A DNA stretch of 64,000 nt from Butyrivibrio sp. FCS014. GTDB taxonomy: Bacteria; Bacillota; Clostridia; Lachnospirales; Lachnospiraceae. The position numbers and the translations under genes are program-made. A model generated the notes under the pieces. That model made no database searches and was not told the origin of the DNA. It saw only the letters and a list, made by a program, of their open reading frames with translations. Positions 34,809 through 44,561 of this stretch are shown here, piece by piece. Every line of letters begins with the position of its first letter. Within the stretch, counting starts at the first letter, position 1. The DNA lies in contig NZ_JAHA01000019.1 in NCBI RefSeq assembly GCF_000526935.1, positions 496,001 to 560,000 on the forward strand, given 5' to 3'.

Positions 34809-36959
34809 TTATTCTTTTGGCTCGCCATCCTTCATTGCGGCAATCCGTTCCACCTCATCAAGACTGTTAAGGAAAGCTCCGGCTACACTTGGATCAAAGT
34901 GGGTTCCGACATTGTCCCGGATGATCCGCAGCGCTTCATCTATGGGGAACGCCCTCTTGTAGCTTCTCTCCGAAACCAGTGCATCAAACACATCCGCCAC
35001 AGCCATTATCCTTGCGGACAGAGGGATATCCTCCCCGGAAAGTCCCATGGGATAACCGCTTCCATTCCATTTCTCGTGGTGATACAGAGCAAGGTTCCTT
35101 GCTTCTTTCAGATAGCTCTCACTGCCGCCCGGCACCGATTCAATAACCTTGTCGATGATCTTGGCGCCTATGGCCGAGTGTTCCTTCATCAGATCAAATT
35201 CGTCCACGGTAAGTTTCCCGGGCTTATTCAGGATCGTGTCGGAGATGCTTATCTTTCCTATATCGTGAAGAGGTGTGGAATGGTAGACATCGGAAATAAA
35301 CTCATCGGTGAGCTGGTCTTCATACATTCCCTCACGTCTCATCTCCTCCATGATGACCTTGGCGTACTCCGCAGTCTTCATGATGTGATCGCCGGTATTC
35401 TGATCCCTGCTCTCCACCATATCCGCCAGAATATTGATCAGGGACATCTGCATCTCGTTTATGGTGGCGTTCTTATTGTTTATGTCCCCGACGTACTCAA
35501 GGTTCGATGCAGCCATGTTGTAGATTGCCCGGTACAGGTTCTCAATCTCATCCCCTGTCCTTATGTCCAGCTTCTTCAAGGTGCTGACAGTCATCTCCAT
35601 GGCTTCCTCATTCTCCTGGGCATACTCCGAAGTGGTGTAGGCCATGGAATTGAGGGGCAGTATTATCTTGTATTCCGTAAAGTAAAGACCTGCCGCAAAG
35701 ATGAATATAAATATTCCGAGGAAAAGAGATATCTGGCTTACCAGGAACTCTTTTCCGTAGGTAGATACGTGTTCCATGGAAAGGTCCACTGCCGCATAGG
35801 CCATAACCTTTCTGTCGGAATTCCTGATCGGCACATAGGCTGTAAGGAGCCACCCGTATTCATCATGGCTGTCTGTTGGAGAGATCTCATTTCCCTCAAT
35901 GAAATCCTGTTCGTATTCCGCAAAGGCAGGATCTATCGGTACGACCATACCGGCTTCATTGCCAAGCTCTGCGGGATTATCAAGGTCGAATACCACGTGG
36001 CATCCGTCCTCCTCAAACTTGTATACATAAAGGTACTCAATGTACGGCGAAGCATCCCGGATCCTCTCCAGAGCCTGCTTTGTTTTATTGTAGCCTTGAG
36101 CATCCTCACCTTTTTCAAGGTACTCCTCGATCATGTCACCGTCTACAGCGGCAGCCACCATGTTCGCCAGCTCCTCAGCGTAATCGCTGTGCTGATGGAT
36201 TATGGTATTGTGGAACAGGAAATAACTGATGAGAACCGCTGCAAGAGCAGTGAGGGTCGATGCCAGTGAAAGGATAAGTATAAGCTTATCCCTTAAGGAA
36301 ACACCTCTGCTGTGGCCCTTTTGCAGCTCTTTTACCGCCTCATCGGAAAGGGGCGCCTGAGCCCAGGCATCGTAATTGACCTTGTCCTTGATATCAGCAG
36401 ATAGGAATCTGTCGGCAATGACCACCACAACAACGTTTATGGTCTTGTCAATGAGATCCACCAAAAAGTCTCCCAGAAGCTGGGAAAAGAACCTTCCAAA
36501 AACTCCGGTATTGTAGAAGGCCGCCACAACAGCTGAAGTTGCGGTACCTGCCTCAAAGCCGTACAAAAGCCAGGTAAGAACAGCTCCCAAAACGCCCACG
36601 GTGCAGGCATAGATAAGTATAACAGGAATAATGTACCGTACTTTCCTGTACCATCCGAGTTTTTTTAAGAACACGGTGATCACAGCCACCAGAACATTTA
36701 AAACACCGTAGGACAGATATATGGGATTTGCAATGGAATTAAGTCCGCTGCCAATAAGAGCCACAATGATTCCGGGGATATACCCTCCGAAATATGCTGC
36801 TATGACCGTACCTATGGTATCGAGATAAAGCGGGACTCCCAAAAGAGAGACAAAAAAAGAGCCCACAACATTGAAAGCTACTCCAACTATCACAAGACAG
36901 ATGAAGTAAGCGTTCTTCTCCGTTATGGGTCTTACTTTCTCATCTTTAAAAATGTTCAC
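34809..36959 (-). CDS. membrane HD-GYP domain protein with ECF-like N-terminal membrane module
   Basis: 716 aa. Residues ~10-190 hold five to six membrane helices with small-residue-rich turns ('YLDTIGTVIAAYFGGYIPGI'), resembling ECF transporter S components. A further membrane helix precedes an extracytoplasmic sensor region (~255-420, Cache-like), then a helix and linker. The C-terminal HD-GYP domain (~500-700) has HD in 'STPLHDIGKISI' and the second motif in 'HHEKWNGSGYPMGLSGEDIP', i.e. G-S-G-Y-P, close to the usual GxGYP. Members hydrolyse c-di-GMP or act as metal-dependent sensors. The start appears to be a GTG; the upstream DNA is very AT-rich and has several possible -10 boxes. Confidence 0.88.
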   Translation of the reverse strand: MNIFKDEKVRPITEKNAYFICLVIVGVAFNVVGSFFVSLLGVPLYLDTIGTVIAAYFGGYIPGIIVALIGSGLNSIANPIYLSYGVLNVLVAVITVFLKKLGWYRKVRYIIPVILIYACTVGVLGAVLTWLLYGFEAGTATSAVVAAFYNTGVFGRFFSQLLGDFLVDLIDKTINVVVVVIADRFLSADIKDKVNYDAWAQAPLSDEAVKELQKGHSRGVSLRDKLILILSLASTLTALAAVLISYFLFHNTIIHQHSDYAEELANMVAAAVDGDMIEEYLEKGEDAQGYNKTKQALERIRDASPYIEYLYVYKFEEDGCHVVFDLDNPAELGNEAGMVVPIDPAFAEYEQDFIEGNEISPTDSHDEYGWLLTAYVPIRNSDRKVMAYAAVDLSMEHVSTYGKEFLVSQISLFLGIFIFIFAAGLYFTEYKIILPLNSMAYTTSEYAQENEEAMEMTVSTLKKLDIRTGDEIENLYRAIYNMAASNLEYVGDINNKNATINEMQMSLINILADMVESRDQNTGDHIMKTAEYAKVIMEEMRREGMYEDQLTDEFISDVYHSTPLHDIGKISISDTILNKPGKLTVDEFDLMKEHSAIGAKIIDKVIESVPGGSESYLKEARNLALYHHEKWNGSGYPMGLSGEDIPLSARIMAVADVFDALVSERSYKRAFPIDEALRIIRDNVGTHFDPSVAGAFLNSLDEVERIAAMKDGEPKE

Positions 36960-37051
36960 TCTTTTTATCCCTATAATATATGAATTATCAATAATAATTA
37001 TATAATAATTCGAACAACCGGGGCTGAACTTTTTTTATTAAAAATAGTGAA

Positions 37052-37627
37052 TTATCTTATATCTTCCACAAGCCTTCGCTTTCCGCCAATGGATTCATAC
37101 ACAAACACTTCGCAGTTCTTAGGTCTCGGGCGCCAGATGATGCCGCTTTTTCTGTTCTCCATGTAGCCTCTTATGGGTCTGATGATCCCGCCGTGGCAGG
37201 CTACAAGCACGGTTTCATAGTCCTTCTGCTCCAGCTCCCGCAAAAAAGAACTTGTTCTGTCCACCATTTCTCTTATGGTCTCAACTCCCTCCGGTGCCGG
37301 AAAGATCTCGGGAAATGACCAGTACGCCATCATCTTAAGGCCTGTGCTGTAATAGCCCATAAGTTCGTACTTGCCGAAGTTCGCCTCAATGATCCTCTCG
37401 TCGGTGATAATGTCAGCCCTGTCCACATTGCCGATTATCTCCGCAGTCTGAACGGCTCTGATAAGGGGGCTTGCATATACCGCATCAAACTTAAGGTCTC
37501 CAAGGCTCTCCCGCCTTGCCTTTGCCTGAGCAATGCCGGTGTCGTTTAAGGGGATGTCGCTTCTCCCCTGCATCATCCTGCTCTTGTTGTAGTCGGTCTG
37601 ACCGTGTCTTGTTACGTATATCTTCAT
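37052..37627 (-). CDS. histidine phosphatase family protein (phosphoglycerate-mutase-like)
   Basis: 191 aa. The phosphohistidine site is H8 in 'YVTRHGQTDYN'; Arg of 'YASPLIRAVQTAEI' and the second catalytic His in 'VACHGGIIRPI' are present. It belongs to the branched family that includes cofactor-dependent phosphoglycerate mutase-like phosphatases; small members act on various phosphomonoesters. It is 15 bases after rsgA, so it probably ends the fmt-rsgA transcript. Confidence 0.88.
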   Translation of the reverse strand: MKIYVTRHGQTDYNKSRMMQGRSDIPLNDTGIAQAKARRESLGDLKFDAVYASPLIRAVQTAEIIGNVDRADIITDERIIEANFGKYELMGYYSTGLKMMAYWSFPEIFPAPEGVETIREMVDRTSSFLRELEQKDYETVLVACHGGIIRPIRGYMENRKSGIIWRPRPKNCEVFVYESIGGKRRLVEDIR

Positions 37628-37642
37628 GTCACTGTTCCGATC

Positions 37643-38557
37643 CTATCTGCCCTTCTTTGAATAGTCGGGCTTCATGTTCTTAAGGTCCTGATAGAGGATC
37701 CTGTAGTTGTCATAGCGGACCCTGGCTACCTTCCCCTCTTCAATGGCATCCTTGACGCCGCAATCGGGCTCTGCGATGTGGGAGCATCCGCCGAACCTGC
37801 AAAGGGGTTCATACTCCTCAAACTCGGGATAATAGTTCATAAGGCTGTCACAGGTAACGCCACGAAGCTCCAGGGAAGTAAATCCCGGAGTGTCGATTAT
37901 AAAGGTCTCCTCCTGTTCATCCGACAGCTCTTTTACGTAAAAGAGCTCCGAATGCCTGGTAGTGTTCTTGCCCCTGTCGATCTTGCGGCTAAGCTCCCCC
38001 GTCTGCATATCCGCATCGGGAACCAGCTTGTTCAAAAGAGACGACTTCCCTACGCCGCTGGGGCCTGCAAGAGTTGAGGTCTTACCACGAAGAAGCGCCT
38101 TTAGCTCATCCAGTCCTCTCTCTTCAAGAACGCTTACAAACAGGACCTTGTAGCCGCACTTCTCATAGGCATCGTAAAGCTCCTGCTGCTCTTCTTTGGT
38201 GGCAATATCCTGCTTGTTGAAGCAGATTATAACCGGAAGGTTCTGCTGCCGCATCATGATAAGGAAACGGTCCAGCAGGTTATAGTTGGGATCCGGTTTT
38301 ACGATGGCAAACAAAATAACCGCCTGGTCAACATTGGCAACAGGCGGTCTTATGAGGCTGTTCTTGCGGGGCAGGATATCCGTAAGATTTCCAAGGCCCT
38401 TCTCCTCATCAATTATCTCTATCTCCACGTCGTCGCCAACCATAGGTTTGATGCCGGCCTTGCGGAAAATCCCCTTGGCCTTGCACTCATAAACCCGCTC
38501 GTTTTTGGCTTCGACATAATAAAATCCAGCTATGCCCTTTAAAATTCTTCCGTGCAT
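37643..38557 (-). CDS. rsgA: ribosome small subunit GTPase RsgA
   Basis: 304 aa. N-terminal OB fold, then a circularly permuted GTPase: G4 'CFNKQDI' precedes G1 'GPSGVGKSSLLN' and G3 'DTPGF', as in YjeQ/RsgA/CpgA. The C-terminal zinc site is 'CRFGGCSHIAEPDCGV'. It helps mature the 30S subunit. It lies 5 bases after prkC, as in the conserved Firmicutes order. Confidence 0.96.
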   Translation of the reverse strand: MHGRILKGIAGFYYVEAKNERVYECKAKGIFRKAGIKPMVGDDVEIEIIDEEKGLGNLTDILPRKNSLIRPPVANVDQAVILFAIVKPDPNYNLLDRFLIMMRQQNLPVIICFNKQDIATKEEQQELYDAYEKCGYKVLFVSVLEERGLDELKALLRGKTSTLAGPSGVGKSSLLNKLVPDADMQTGELSRKIDRGKNTTRHSELFYVKELSDEQEETFIIDTPGFTSLELRGVTCDSLMNYYPEFEEYEPLCRFGGCSHIAEPDCGVKDAIEEGKVARVRYDNYRILYQDLKNMKPDYSKKGR

Positions 38558-38562
38558 AAGGA

Positions 38563-40596
38563 TCAGTTCTCCTGGGTAAAGGTTACTGCTCTGGTAACAG
38601 TATACTCGCGGCTCTCACCGCCCGTGGTCTCTCCCGTCTCGGGATTGGTGGTGGTTGGTGTGGTAGCTGTGTATACAAAGGTAATGGTTCCTGTGGGGGC
38701 TGTGATACCCTTGTAGGTGCCCTGCAGCGGGAAATCCGTTGTGGTGGTGCTAAGAAGAGTAGTTCCGTCAGAGGTCACAAGTGTAACCTTAACCGAAAGT
38801 CCGGCGGTATAATTCTCACCCTCTGAAGGAGCATCGATACTTGCATTGTAACTGTAAGTCACACTGGCAGGTCCCGTTGAAAGCTCCATGTTGATAATGG
38901 TTCCCTCTGAAACCGGAGTGCCGAAAGCAATGCTCTGGGCACAGATAAGTCCAGTAAGATTGGTATCCTCATGGCTGGTCTCCACGATGGATCCGGCAGT
39001 AAGTCCTGCCTCTACCAGAGTGATGACAGCATCCTCTGAGGAAAGGCCGATAAGGTTGGGAACGGTTACCTGTCCGTCGGACTTGGCTGTCTCAACCTGT
39101 GTTGTTGCAGTCGTTGCTGCTGAAGATGCGGCATTGGATCCGTTACTTACATAAACCGTGATTGAAGCGCCGCTGGCAGCTCTTTCTCCTGCCTTTGGAG
39201 AAATGGCAACAACGATATCCTTGGCTGCGGTATTGGCTGTATCCTCAGCCTTTACAACCTTGAATCCCTTGTCGTCATGAAGGATCGATACTGCCTCTGC
39301 ATAAGTCTTGCCTGTGACATCGGGGATCTGTATTCCCTCATCACCGGTGACGGTTATCTCATTGCTTGAAAGAACAGATGATGAAGTCTCAGAGGAGTCG
39401 GAACCACCAAACAGTCCCATGCTCCTGCCAAGAAGAAGGATCACAATGAATCCCACAAGGACTGCGGAAACAATGGCCATGATAATAGTCATCTTCTCTA
39501 TGCGGGAAGGTGTATTATTCTGCCTTGGACGTCTTCTGTCCCTGTTGTTGTCATATTCGTAAAGGTCATCCTCATCGTCGTATTCACGGCGAACGGGTTT
39601 CTTCTTCTCTCTGTCGTAATCCCCTCTCTCCCTGTCCTTGACGGCATCGGGATTGAGTCTCATCTGCTCCGTATCGGAAAGTCTGTCTGAATCACGAACG
39701 CTCTCCATCTCCTCTTCGGAGGCAACCCTTGTGGCGCCCTCCTCATCGGGATCAACCAGTGATACGAAGTCCTTGTCGGGAGTGATGAGGGATCTCTTAA
39801 GATCGGAGATAAGTTCCGCAGCGTTCTGATATCTTCTGTCGGGACTCTTCTGACAGCACTTGAGCACTATCTTCTCAACACTTATAGGTATCTCATCGTT
39901 GAACTCCGCAGGTGACGGAAGCTCTTCCTGAATGTGCTTGATGGCAATCGCCACAGTGGTATCACCGTTAAAGGGAACTCTTCCTGTGAGCATCTCAAAC
40001 AGAGTGATACCCAGAGAATAGATATCACTCTTGGCATCGCTGTAGCCGCCTCTTGCCTGCTCCGGAGATGTATAGTGAACCGATCCCATGACATTGGAGG
40101 TAATGGTGTTGCTGGTGGCAGCCTTGGCAATACCAAAGTCTGTAACCTTCACCTTGCCTTCCTTGGAGATCATTATATTCTGAGGTTTGATATCCCTGTG
40201 AATGATATTGTTGTTGTGGGCAGCCTCAAGGCCCATAGCCACCTGAATGGCTATGCTGACTGCCTCCTTCACCGACAGACGCACCTTCTTCTCGATGTAC
40301 TTCTTCAAGGTGATGCCGTCCACCAGCTCCATAACAATATAGTTGATACCATCCTCATCGCCTACGTCATATACGTTAACGATGTTAGGATGCATAAGAC
40401 CTGCTGTTGACTGTGCCTCCACACGGAACTTGGAAACGAAATTCTCGTTCTCGGAAAATTCCTGCTTGAGCACCTTAACAGCCACAAGTCTGTTCAATTT
40501 ATGATCTTTTGCTTTATATACATCGGACATGCCGCCGGTACCGATCTTCTCCAGTACCTCATAGCGATCCCCGATCACCATTCCAATCTTAATCAT
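38563..40596 (-). CDS. prkC: PASTA-domain serine/threonine protein kinase PrkC
   Basis: 677 aa. Cytoplasmic Hanks-type kinase (1-~270): 'GTGGMSDVYKA' loop, K41, catalytic D135 in 'HRDIKPQN', metal D153 in 'DFG'. An acidic/basic juxtamembrane region follows, then one membrane helix (~368-390), two PASTA repeats (~405-480 and ~498-570) and a Thr/Ser-rich C-terminal beta domain. PASTA repeats bind muropeptide or lipid II in related kinases, linking cell-wall state to phosphorylation. The stop codon is adjacent to stp's neighbour start, consistent with kinase-phosphatase co-expression. Two PASTA repeats is fewer than the three of B. subtilis PrkC. Confidence 0.95.
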   Translation of the reverse strand: MIKIGMVIGDRYEVLEKIGTGGMSDVYKAKDHKLNRLVAVKVLKQEFSENENFVSKFRVEAQSTAGLMHPNIVNVYDVGDEDGINYIVMELVDGITLKKYIEKKVRLSVKEAVSIAIQVAMGLEAAHNNNIIHRDIKPQNIMISKEGKVKVTDFGIAKAATSNTITSNVMGSVHYTSPEQARGGYSDAKSDIYSLGITLFEMLTGRVPFNGDTTVAIAIKHIQEELPSPAEFNDEIPISVEKIVLKCCQKSPDRRYQNAAELISDLKRSLITPDKDFVSLVDPDEEGATRVASEEEMESVRDSDRLSDTEQMRLNPDAVKDRERGDYDREKKKPVRREYDDEDDLYEYDNNRDRRRPRQNNTPSRIEKMTIIMAIVSAVLVGFIVILLLGRSMGLFGGSDSSETSSSVLSSNEITVTGDEGIQIPDVTGKTYAEAVSILHDDKGFKVVKAEDTANTAAKDIVVAISPKAGERAASGASITVYVSNGSNAASSAATTATTQVETAKSDGQVTVPNLIGLSSEDAVITLVEAGLTAGSIVETSHEDTNLTGLICAQSIAFGTPVSEGTIINMELSTGPASVTYSYNASIDAPSEGENYTAGLSVKVTLVTSDGTTLLSTTTTDFPLQGTYKGITAPTGTITFVYTATTPTTTNPETGETTGGESREYTVTRAVTFTQEN

Positions 40597-41349
40597 TTAG
40601 TCCTCCACGCGACCGGGCTCATCTGCAAACGGCTCGATAAGAATAACTGCTATATTGTCCTTGCCTCCGTTGTTATTGGCAGCAACAACCAGTTTCTGAG
40701 CCTTCTCTATGATGTCCCTCTGACCGCTTACTATCATACGGATCTCTTCGTCCTCCAGCATGTTCGTAAGACCGTCAGAACATAAAAGAACAATATCCCC
40801 ACGATTTAATTCCACATTAAAAAAGTCGATGTCTACCGTTTCAGTGGCACCGATTGCCCTGGTGATGATGTTCTTATCCAGGTGAGTCCTTGCGGTCTCC
40901 CTGTCAATTCCGCCCATCCGCACCATTTCCTCCACCAGAGAGTGATCCCTGGTGATCTGAGTGATTGTATCATTGATGACGTAAAGTCTGCTGTCACCAA
41001 CGTTAGCCACCTGCAGATATCTTCCCAGAACAGTGCAGGCCACCACAGTTGTGCCCATGCCAAAAAGGCTGGGATTTTCGGAAGCCTTCTGTCTCAGCTT
41101 GGTATTAGCTACTTTAATGGCATGCTCCAGTATCTTCACCGGACTCTGCTCAAAAGACCTTTCGATCTCCTCCACCATGGTGTCAACGGTAAATCTTGAT
41201 GCATAATCGCCTGCATTATGGCCTCCCATGCCATCTGCCACGATAAACACGTTGGAAAGATTACCGATCCTCCTGTCTGAGGAGAAGACGTAGTCCTGAT
41301 TCAGTTTTCTCTTTTTTCCAATATCGGTTACGGAAAAAGTCTTAAGCAA
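40597..41349 (-). CDS. stp: PP2C-type protein phosphatase, partner of PrkC
   Basis: 250 aa from a TTG at 41349. The frame is open further upstream, but GGGGAGG stands 5 bases before this TTG, and the resulting N-terminus 'MLKTFSVTDIGKKRKLNQD' matches the family. PP2C metal residues: D19, D39 in 'VADGMGGHNAGDY', 'LLCSDGLTN', 'GGKDNIAVIL'. It removes phosphate from PrkC and its targets (PrpC/Stp role). It ends directly against the prkC start. Confidence 0.95.
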   Translation of the reverse strand: MLKTFSVTDIGKKRKLNQDYVFSSDRRIGNLSNVFIVADGMGGHNAGDYASRFTVDTMVEEIERSFEQSPVKILEHAIKVANTKLRQKASENPSLFGMGTTVVACTVLGRYLQVANVGDSRLYVINDTITQITRDHSLVEEMVRMGGIDRETARTHLDKNIITRAIGATETVDIDFFNVELNRGDIVLLCSDGLTNMLEDEEIRMIVSGQRDIIEKAQKLVVAANNNGGKDNIAVILIEPFADEPGRVED

Positions 41350-41393
41350 AATTGCCTCCCCGACTACTATTTTCTTCACTCAAAAAAAGCAGG

Positions 41394-42476
41394 TTAACTG
41401 TTTTCTTCCAAATGGCGTCTCCTGAGCTGTCCGCAGGCGCCGTCAATATCCCTGCCCATTTCTCTTCTAATAGTAACATTTATTCGGCTTTTTTCAAGCT
41501 TATTTTTGAACGCTTCAGCCCCCTTGCGGTCTGTAGGCACGAAGCTTCTCTCCTTTATAGGATTTACGGGAATCAGATTGATGACAGCGTTGAGAGGGCC
41601 GATAAGTTCTGCAAGTTCAGCTGCGTCCTCCTTAGTATCATTGACGCCCGAAACCAGCGAGTACTCAAAGGTGAGCTGACGCCCTGTCTTTTCAAAGTAA
41701 TACCTGCAGGCATCAAGGAGCTCAGCTATGCTGTACCTGTTGGCTATGGGCATAAGCTCTTTTCTCTTGTCATCATTGGATGCATGAAGGGATATTGCAA
41801 GGTTGATGGAAAGCTTCTCATCCGCCAGCCTCTTCATGTTAGGCACTATTCCGCAGGTGGAAACGGTAAGGTTCCTCTGGCTTAAATTCATTCCGTTTTC
41901 ATCGGTCAAAAGAGCTATGAACCTGAGGAGGTTATTGTAATTGTCCAAAGGTTCCCCGCTTCCCATTACCACAACGCGGTGTATCTTTTCCCCGGTTATA
42001 CGTGCAATGGAATAGATCTGGTCCAGCATCTCGGAAGGCTGAAGGTTTCTGACAACGCCGTCCAGAGTTGAGGCACAGAATCTGCAGCCCATGCGGCATC
42101 CCACCTGGGAGGAGATGCAAAGGCTCACGCCGAACCTATACTTCATGAACACGCTCTCGATAATGTTGCCGTCAGGCAGGGCAAAAAGGAACTTCTTGGT
42201 ATCGTCAAGCTTCGACTCCTGAACCTGCACGGACTTTAAAGTCACCAGGGAAAACTTCTCCCTGCACTTGTCCCTTAAGGCCTTTGAGATGTTGGTCATC
42301 TCCTCGTAGTCTCTTGCCTGCTTTACGTGGAGCCAGGAATAGAGCTGCTTTGCCCTGAAAGCGGGTTCTCCCATCTCTTTGATGCACTCCGTAAGCTCTG
42401 AAAGGGTCAGGGACTTTACGTCGATCTTCCCGTCCGGGGCTGTTATGTAGTTGTTATTTGTAACTGTTTCCTGCAT
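41394..42476 (-). CDS. rlmN: 23S rRNA/tRNA adenine-C2 methyltransferase RlmN
   Basis: 360 aa radical SAM enzyme. Cluster cysteines C127, C131 and C134 in 'CRMGCRFC'; resolving Cys C348 in 'DGACGQLRRRH'; typical 'GMGEP'-like loop present as 'VMGSGEPLDNYNN'. It methylates A2503 of 23S rRNA and A37 of some tRNAs. It is 4 bases downstream of rsmB. Confidence 0.96.
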   Translation of the reverse strand: MQETVTNNNYITAPDGKIDVKSLTLSELTECIKEMGEPAFRAKQLYSWLHVKQARDYEEMTNISKALRDKCREKFSLVTLKSVQVQESKLDDTKKFLFALPDGNIIESVFMKYRFGVSLCISSQVGCRMGCRFCASTLDGVVRNLQPSEMLDQIYSIARITGEKIHRVVVMGSGEPLDNYNNLLRFIALLTDENGMNLSQRNLTVSTCGIVPNMKRLADEKLSINLAISLHASNDDKRKELMPIANRYSIAELLDACRYYFEKTGRQLTFEYSLVSGVNDTKEDAAELAELIGPLNAVINLIPVNPIKERSFVPTDRKGAEAFKNKLEKSRINVTIRREMGRDIDGACGQLRRRHLEENS

Positions 42477-42480
42477 ATGA

Positions 42481-43830
42481 TCAGATTCTCCGCAATTTGG
42501 CGATAAAGAAACCGTCGGTTCCGTATTCTCCGGGAAGGAGCTGAATGTAGCCGTTCTTCAGGCTCTCGCACCCCTTAAGCTTATCCGGAACGCTGTCTGA
42601 AATGTCCTCTGTTTTAAAGGGAAGCTCGGCTGTTATCCTCTTTACCATCTCCTCGTTTTCCTCACTGTTTACGGTGCAGGTGGAATACATCAGTATCCCG
42701 CCGGGTTTTACATAGTCCCAGGCTGTCTTGATGATGTCCCACTGCAGGGCAGCAAGCTCGGAAAGCCCCTTCTTTGTTGCATTGTATTTGATATCGTTCT
42801 TTCTTCCTATGATTCCAAGGCCTGAGCAGGGAAGGTCAAGATAGAGGATATCCGCCTTGCCCTCCAGGTTTCTGTCGTGGACTCTGGCGTCGTACTCTTC
42901 AACCTTCACATTGGAAAGGCCCATTCTCTCTGCATTTTCTCTAATAAGGTCACACTTGCGCTGTGACACATCTCTTGAAAGCACGGTATCTGCATGCTCC
43001 GCTGCGTGAAGGCTCTTTCCTCCGGGGGCGGCGCACACGTCAACCACCACCTGGTCTCTCTCCGGTGCAGCGATCTGTGTCACCAGCATGGAGCTCACAT
43101 CCTGCACAAAGAACCTGCCATCGTCAAATCCCGGAAGGAATCTGATGTTGTCGGTCTTCTCAAGTTCCAGAGCATAGGGGAGAATGGGATTTTTCTTTAC
43201 AACAACACCCTGGTCTTCAAGCTCCTTGATGTAAGCATCTGTCTCTTTTCCCTGAATCTTATTGGTGTTAAGCCTTATGACAGTCGGCCTTGGAAGAAGG
43301 AAGAACTTAAGCATCTCTTCTGTTTTGTCAAAGCCGTAACGGTCAAGCCACATCCTGCAGATCCACTCCGGCATGGAATAAAGAACGGACAGGTATTTCA
43401 CTCCGCCCTCTTTGTTTCTGTCGGGGTACTCTATCTTATCTTTGCTTCTTGCAATGTTGCGAAGGACACCGTTCACAAAACTCTTTAAGCCAGCGAACCT
43501 GTGCTTCTGGGCAAGCTTTACCGCCTCGTTGCAGGCGGCGCTGTCGGGCACCGCATCCATGAACATGATCTGATAGACGCTCATGCGAAGAAGGCTTCGG
43601 ATAAAGGGCTGCATTTTGGACACTTTGACCTTGGAGAAGGAGTCCAGGATGTAGTCGATCTGGATCTGTCTCTCAAGGCAGCCGTCCACACAGCGCTTTA
43701 TGAAGGCCTTGTCCCTGGTCTCAAGATAGTCGTACTTCTCCAGGGAATCCTTTAAAAGGGATGGCTTTCGAACGCCATCCCTGTCGTATTCAATAAGTAT
43801 GTTAAGTGTTATCTCTCTGATATTTGCCAT
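42481..43830 (-). CDS. rsmB: 16S rRNA cytosine-967 C5-methyltransferase RsmB
   Basis: 449 aa. N-terminal NusB-like helical domain (1-~140), then a Rossmann methyltransferase: SAM site 'VCAAPGGKSLHAAEHAD', catalytic Cys in 'LDLPCSGLGIIG', second Cys in 'YSTCTVNSEENE'. Position between the zinc peptidase and rlmN is standard for the cluster. Confidence 0.95.
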   Translation of the reverse strand: MANIREITLNILIEYDRDGVRKPSLLKDSLEKYDYLETRDKAFIKRCVDGCLERQIQIDYILDSFSKVKVSKMQPFIRSLLRMSVYQIMFMDAVPDSAACNEAVKLAQKHRFAGLKSFVNGVLRNIARSKDKIEYPDRNKEGGVKYLSVLYSMPEWICRMWLDRYGFDKTEEMLKFFLLPRPTVIRLNTNKIQGKETDAYIKELEDQGVVVKKNPILPYALELEKTDNIRFLPGFDDGRFFVQDVSSMLVTQIAAPERDQVVVDVCAAPGGKSLHAAEHADTVLSRDVSQRKCDLIRENAERMGLSNVKVEEYDARVHDRNLEGKADILYLDLPCSGLGIIGRKNDIKYNATKKGLSELAALQWDIIKTAWDYVKPGGILMYSTCTVNSEENEEMVKRITAELPFKTEDISDSVPDKLKGCESLKNGYIQLLPGEYGTDGFFIAKLRRI

Positions 43831-43833
43831 TTA

Positions 43834-44547
43834 TTAGCGCCTTCTATTGTTAAGCAGAATGAGCCTTAAGAGCTGAACCACTGCGGAAGCTGCGCTGGCC
43901 ACATAGGTCATGGCTGCTGCCGAAAGTACCTTCTTTGAAGCGGGCACCTCGTCGTGCTCCAAAATGCCGTAATCTTCAAGCATCACAAGAGCCCTGTGGG
44001 AAGCGTTAAACTCCACGGGAAGTGTTACCACCTGGAAAAGAACTGCCAGTGAAAATACCAGTATTCCGATGGTGATAAGTGGCCTGAAGCTAAGGAGCAT
44101 TCCAAGAAGAAGCAGCGGAATGCCGGCCTTTGAGCCGATGTTGGCTGCCGGTACTATGGCTGTTCTAATCTGCAAAGGAAGGTATCCTGTGCTGTGCTGT
44201 ATAACATGTCCGCACTCGTGTGCCGCAACCGCCACAGCTGCAACACTGCTTGAACCGTAGGTAGCATCGGAAAGGCTTACCGTCCTTGTCCTCGGATCAA
44301 AGTGGTCTGTAAGGTTTCCTGCAATATGCTGCACAGAGACATCGGTGATGCCGTTTCTTCTGAGTATCTCCATAGCTGCCTGAGCTCCCGTAAGACCGCT
44401 CATGCTGCGAACCTTCGCGTATTTTTTGTAAACAGATGAAACTCTGTGGCTGGCCACCATGCAAAGGATTGCCATGATGATGACCAGAATGTACATGGGG
44501 TCAAATCCGATCCCCATTCCTCTGTATCCGTATCCGCCGTAATACAT
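43834..44547 (-). CDS. membrane zinc metallopeptidase, YugP type
   Basis: 237 aa. Gly/Tyr-rich N-terminus, one membrane helix (~15-35), zinc site HECGH in 'AVAAHECGHVIQHS', then two more helices ('IPLLLLGMLLSFRPLITIGI') and a C-terminal 'SAASAVVQLLRLILLNNRRR'. This is the DUF2268-like/YugP neutral zinc peptidase group of unknown substrate. It is often found beside rsmB and fmt in clostridia, as here. Confidence 0.9.
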   Translation of the reverse strand: MYYGGYGYRGMGIGFDPMYILVIIMAILCMVASHRVSSVYKKYAKVRSMSGLTGAQAAMEILRRNGITDVSVQHIAGNLTDHFDPRTRTVSLSDATYGSSSVAAVAVAAHECGHVIQHSTGYLPLQIRTAIVPAANIGSKAGIPLLLLGMLLSFRPLITIGILVFSLAVLFQVVTLPVEFNASHRALVMLEDYGILEHDEVPASKKVLSAAAMTYVASAASAVVQLLRLILLNNRRR

Positions 44548-44561
44548 ATCATCTACCTCCC

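Noticed and set aside
34746..36269. 507-codon plus-strand ORF
   Set aside because: It is antisense to the well-supported HD-GYP gene and shows no domain pattern; a codon-bias artefact.
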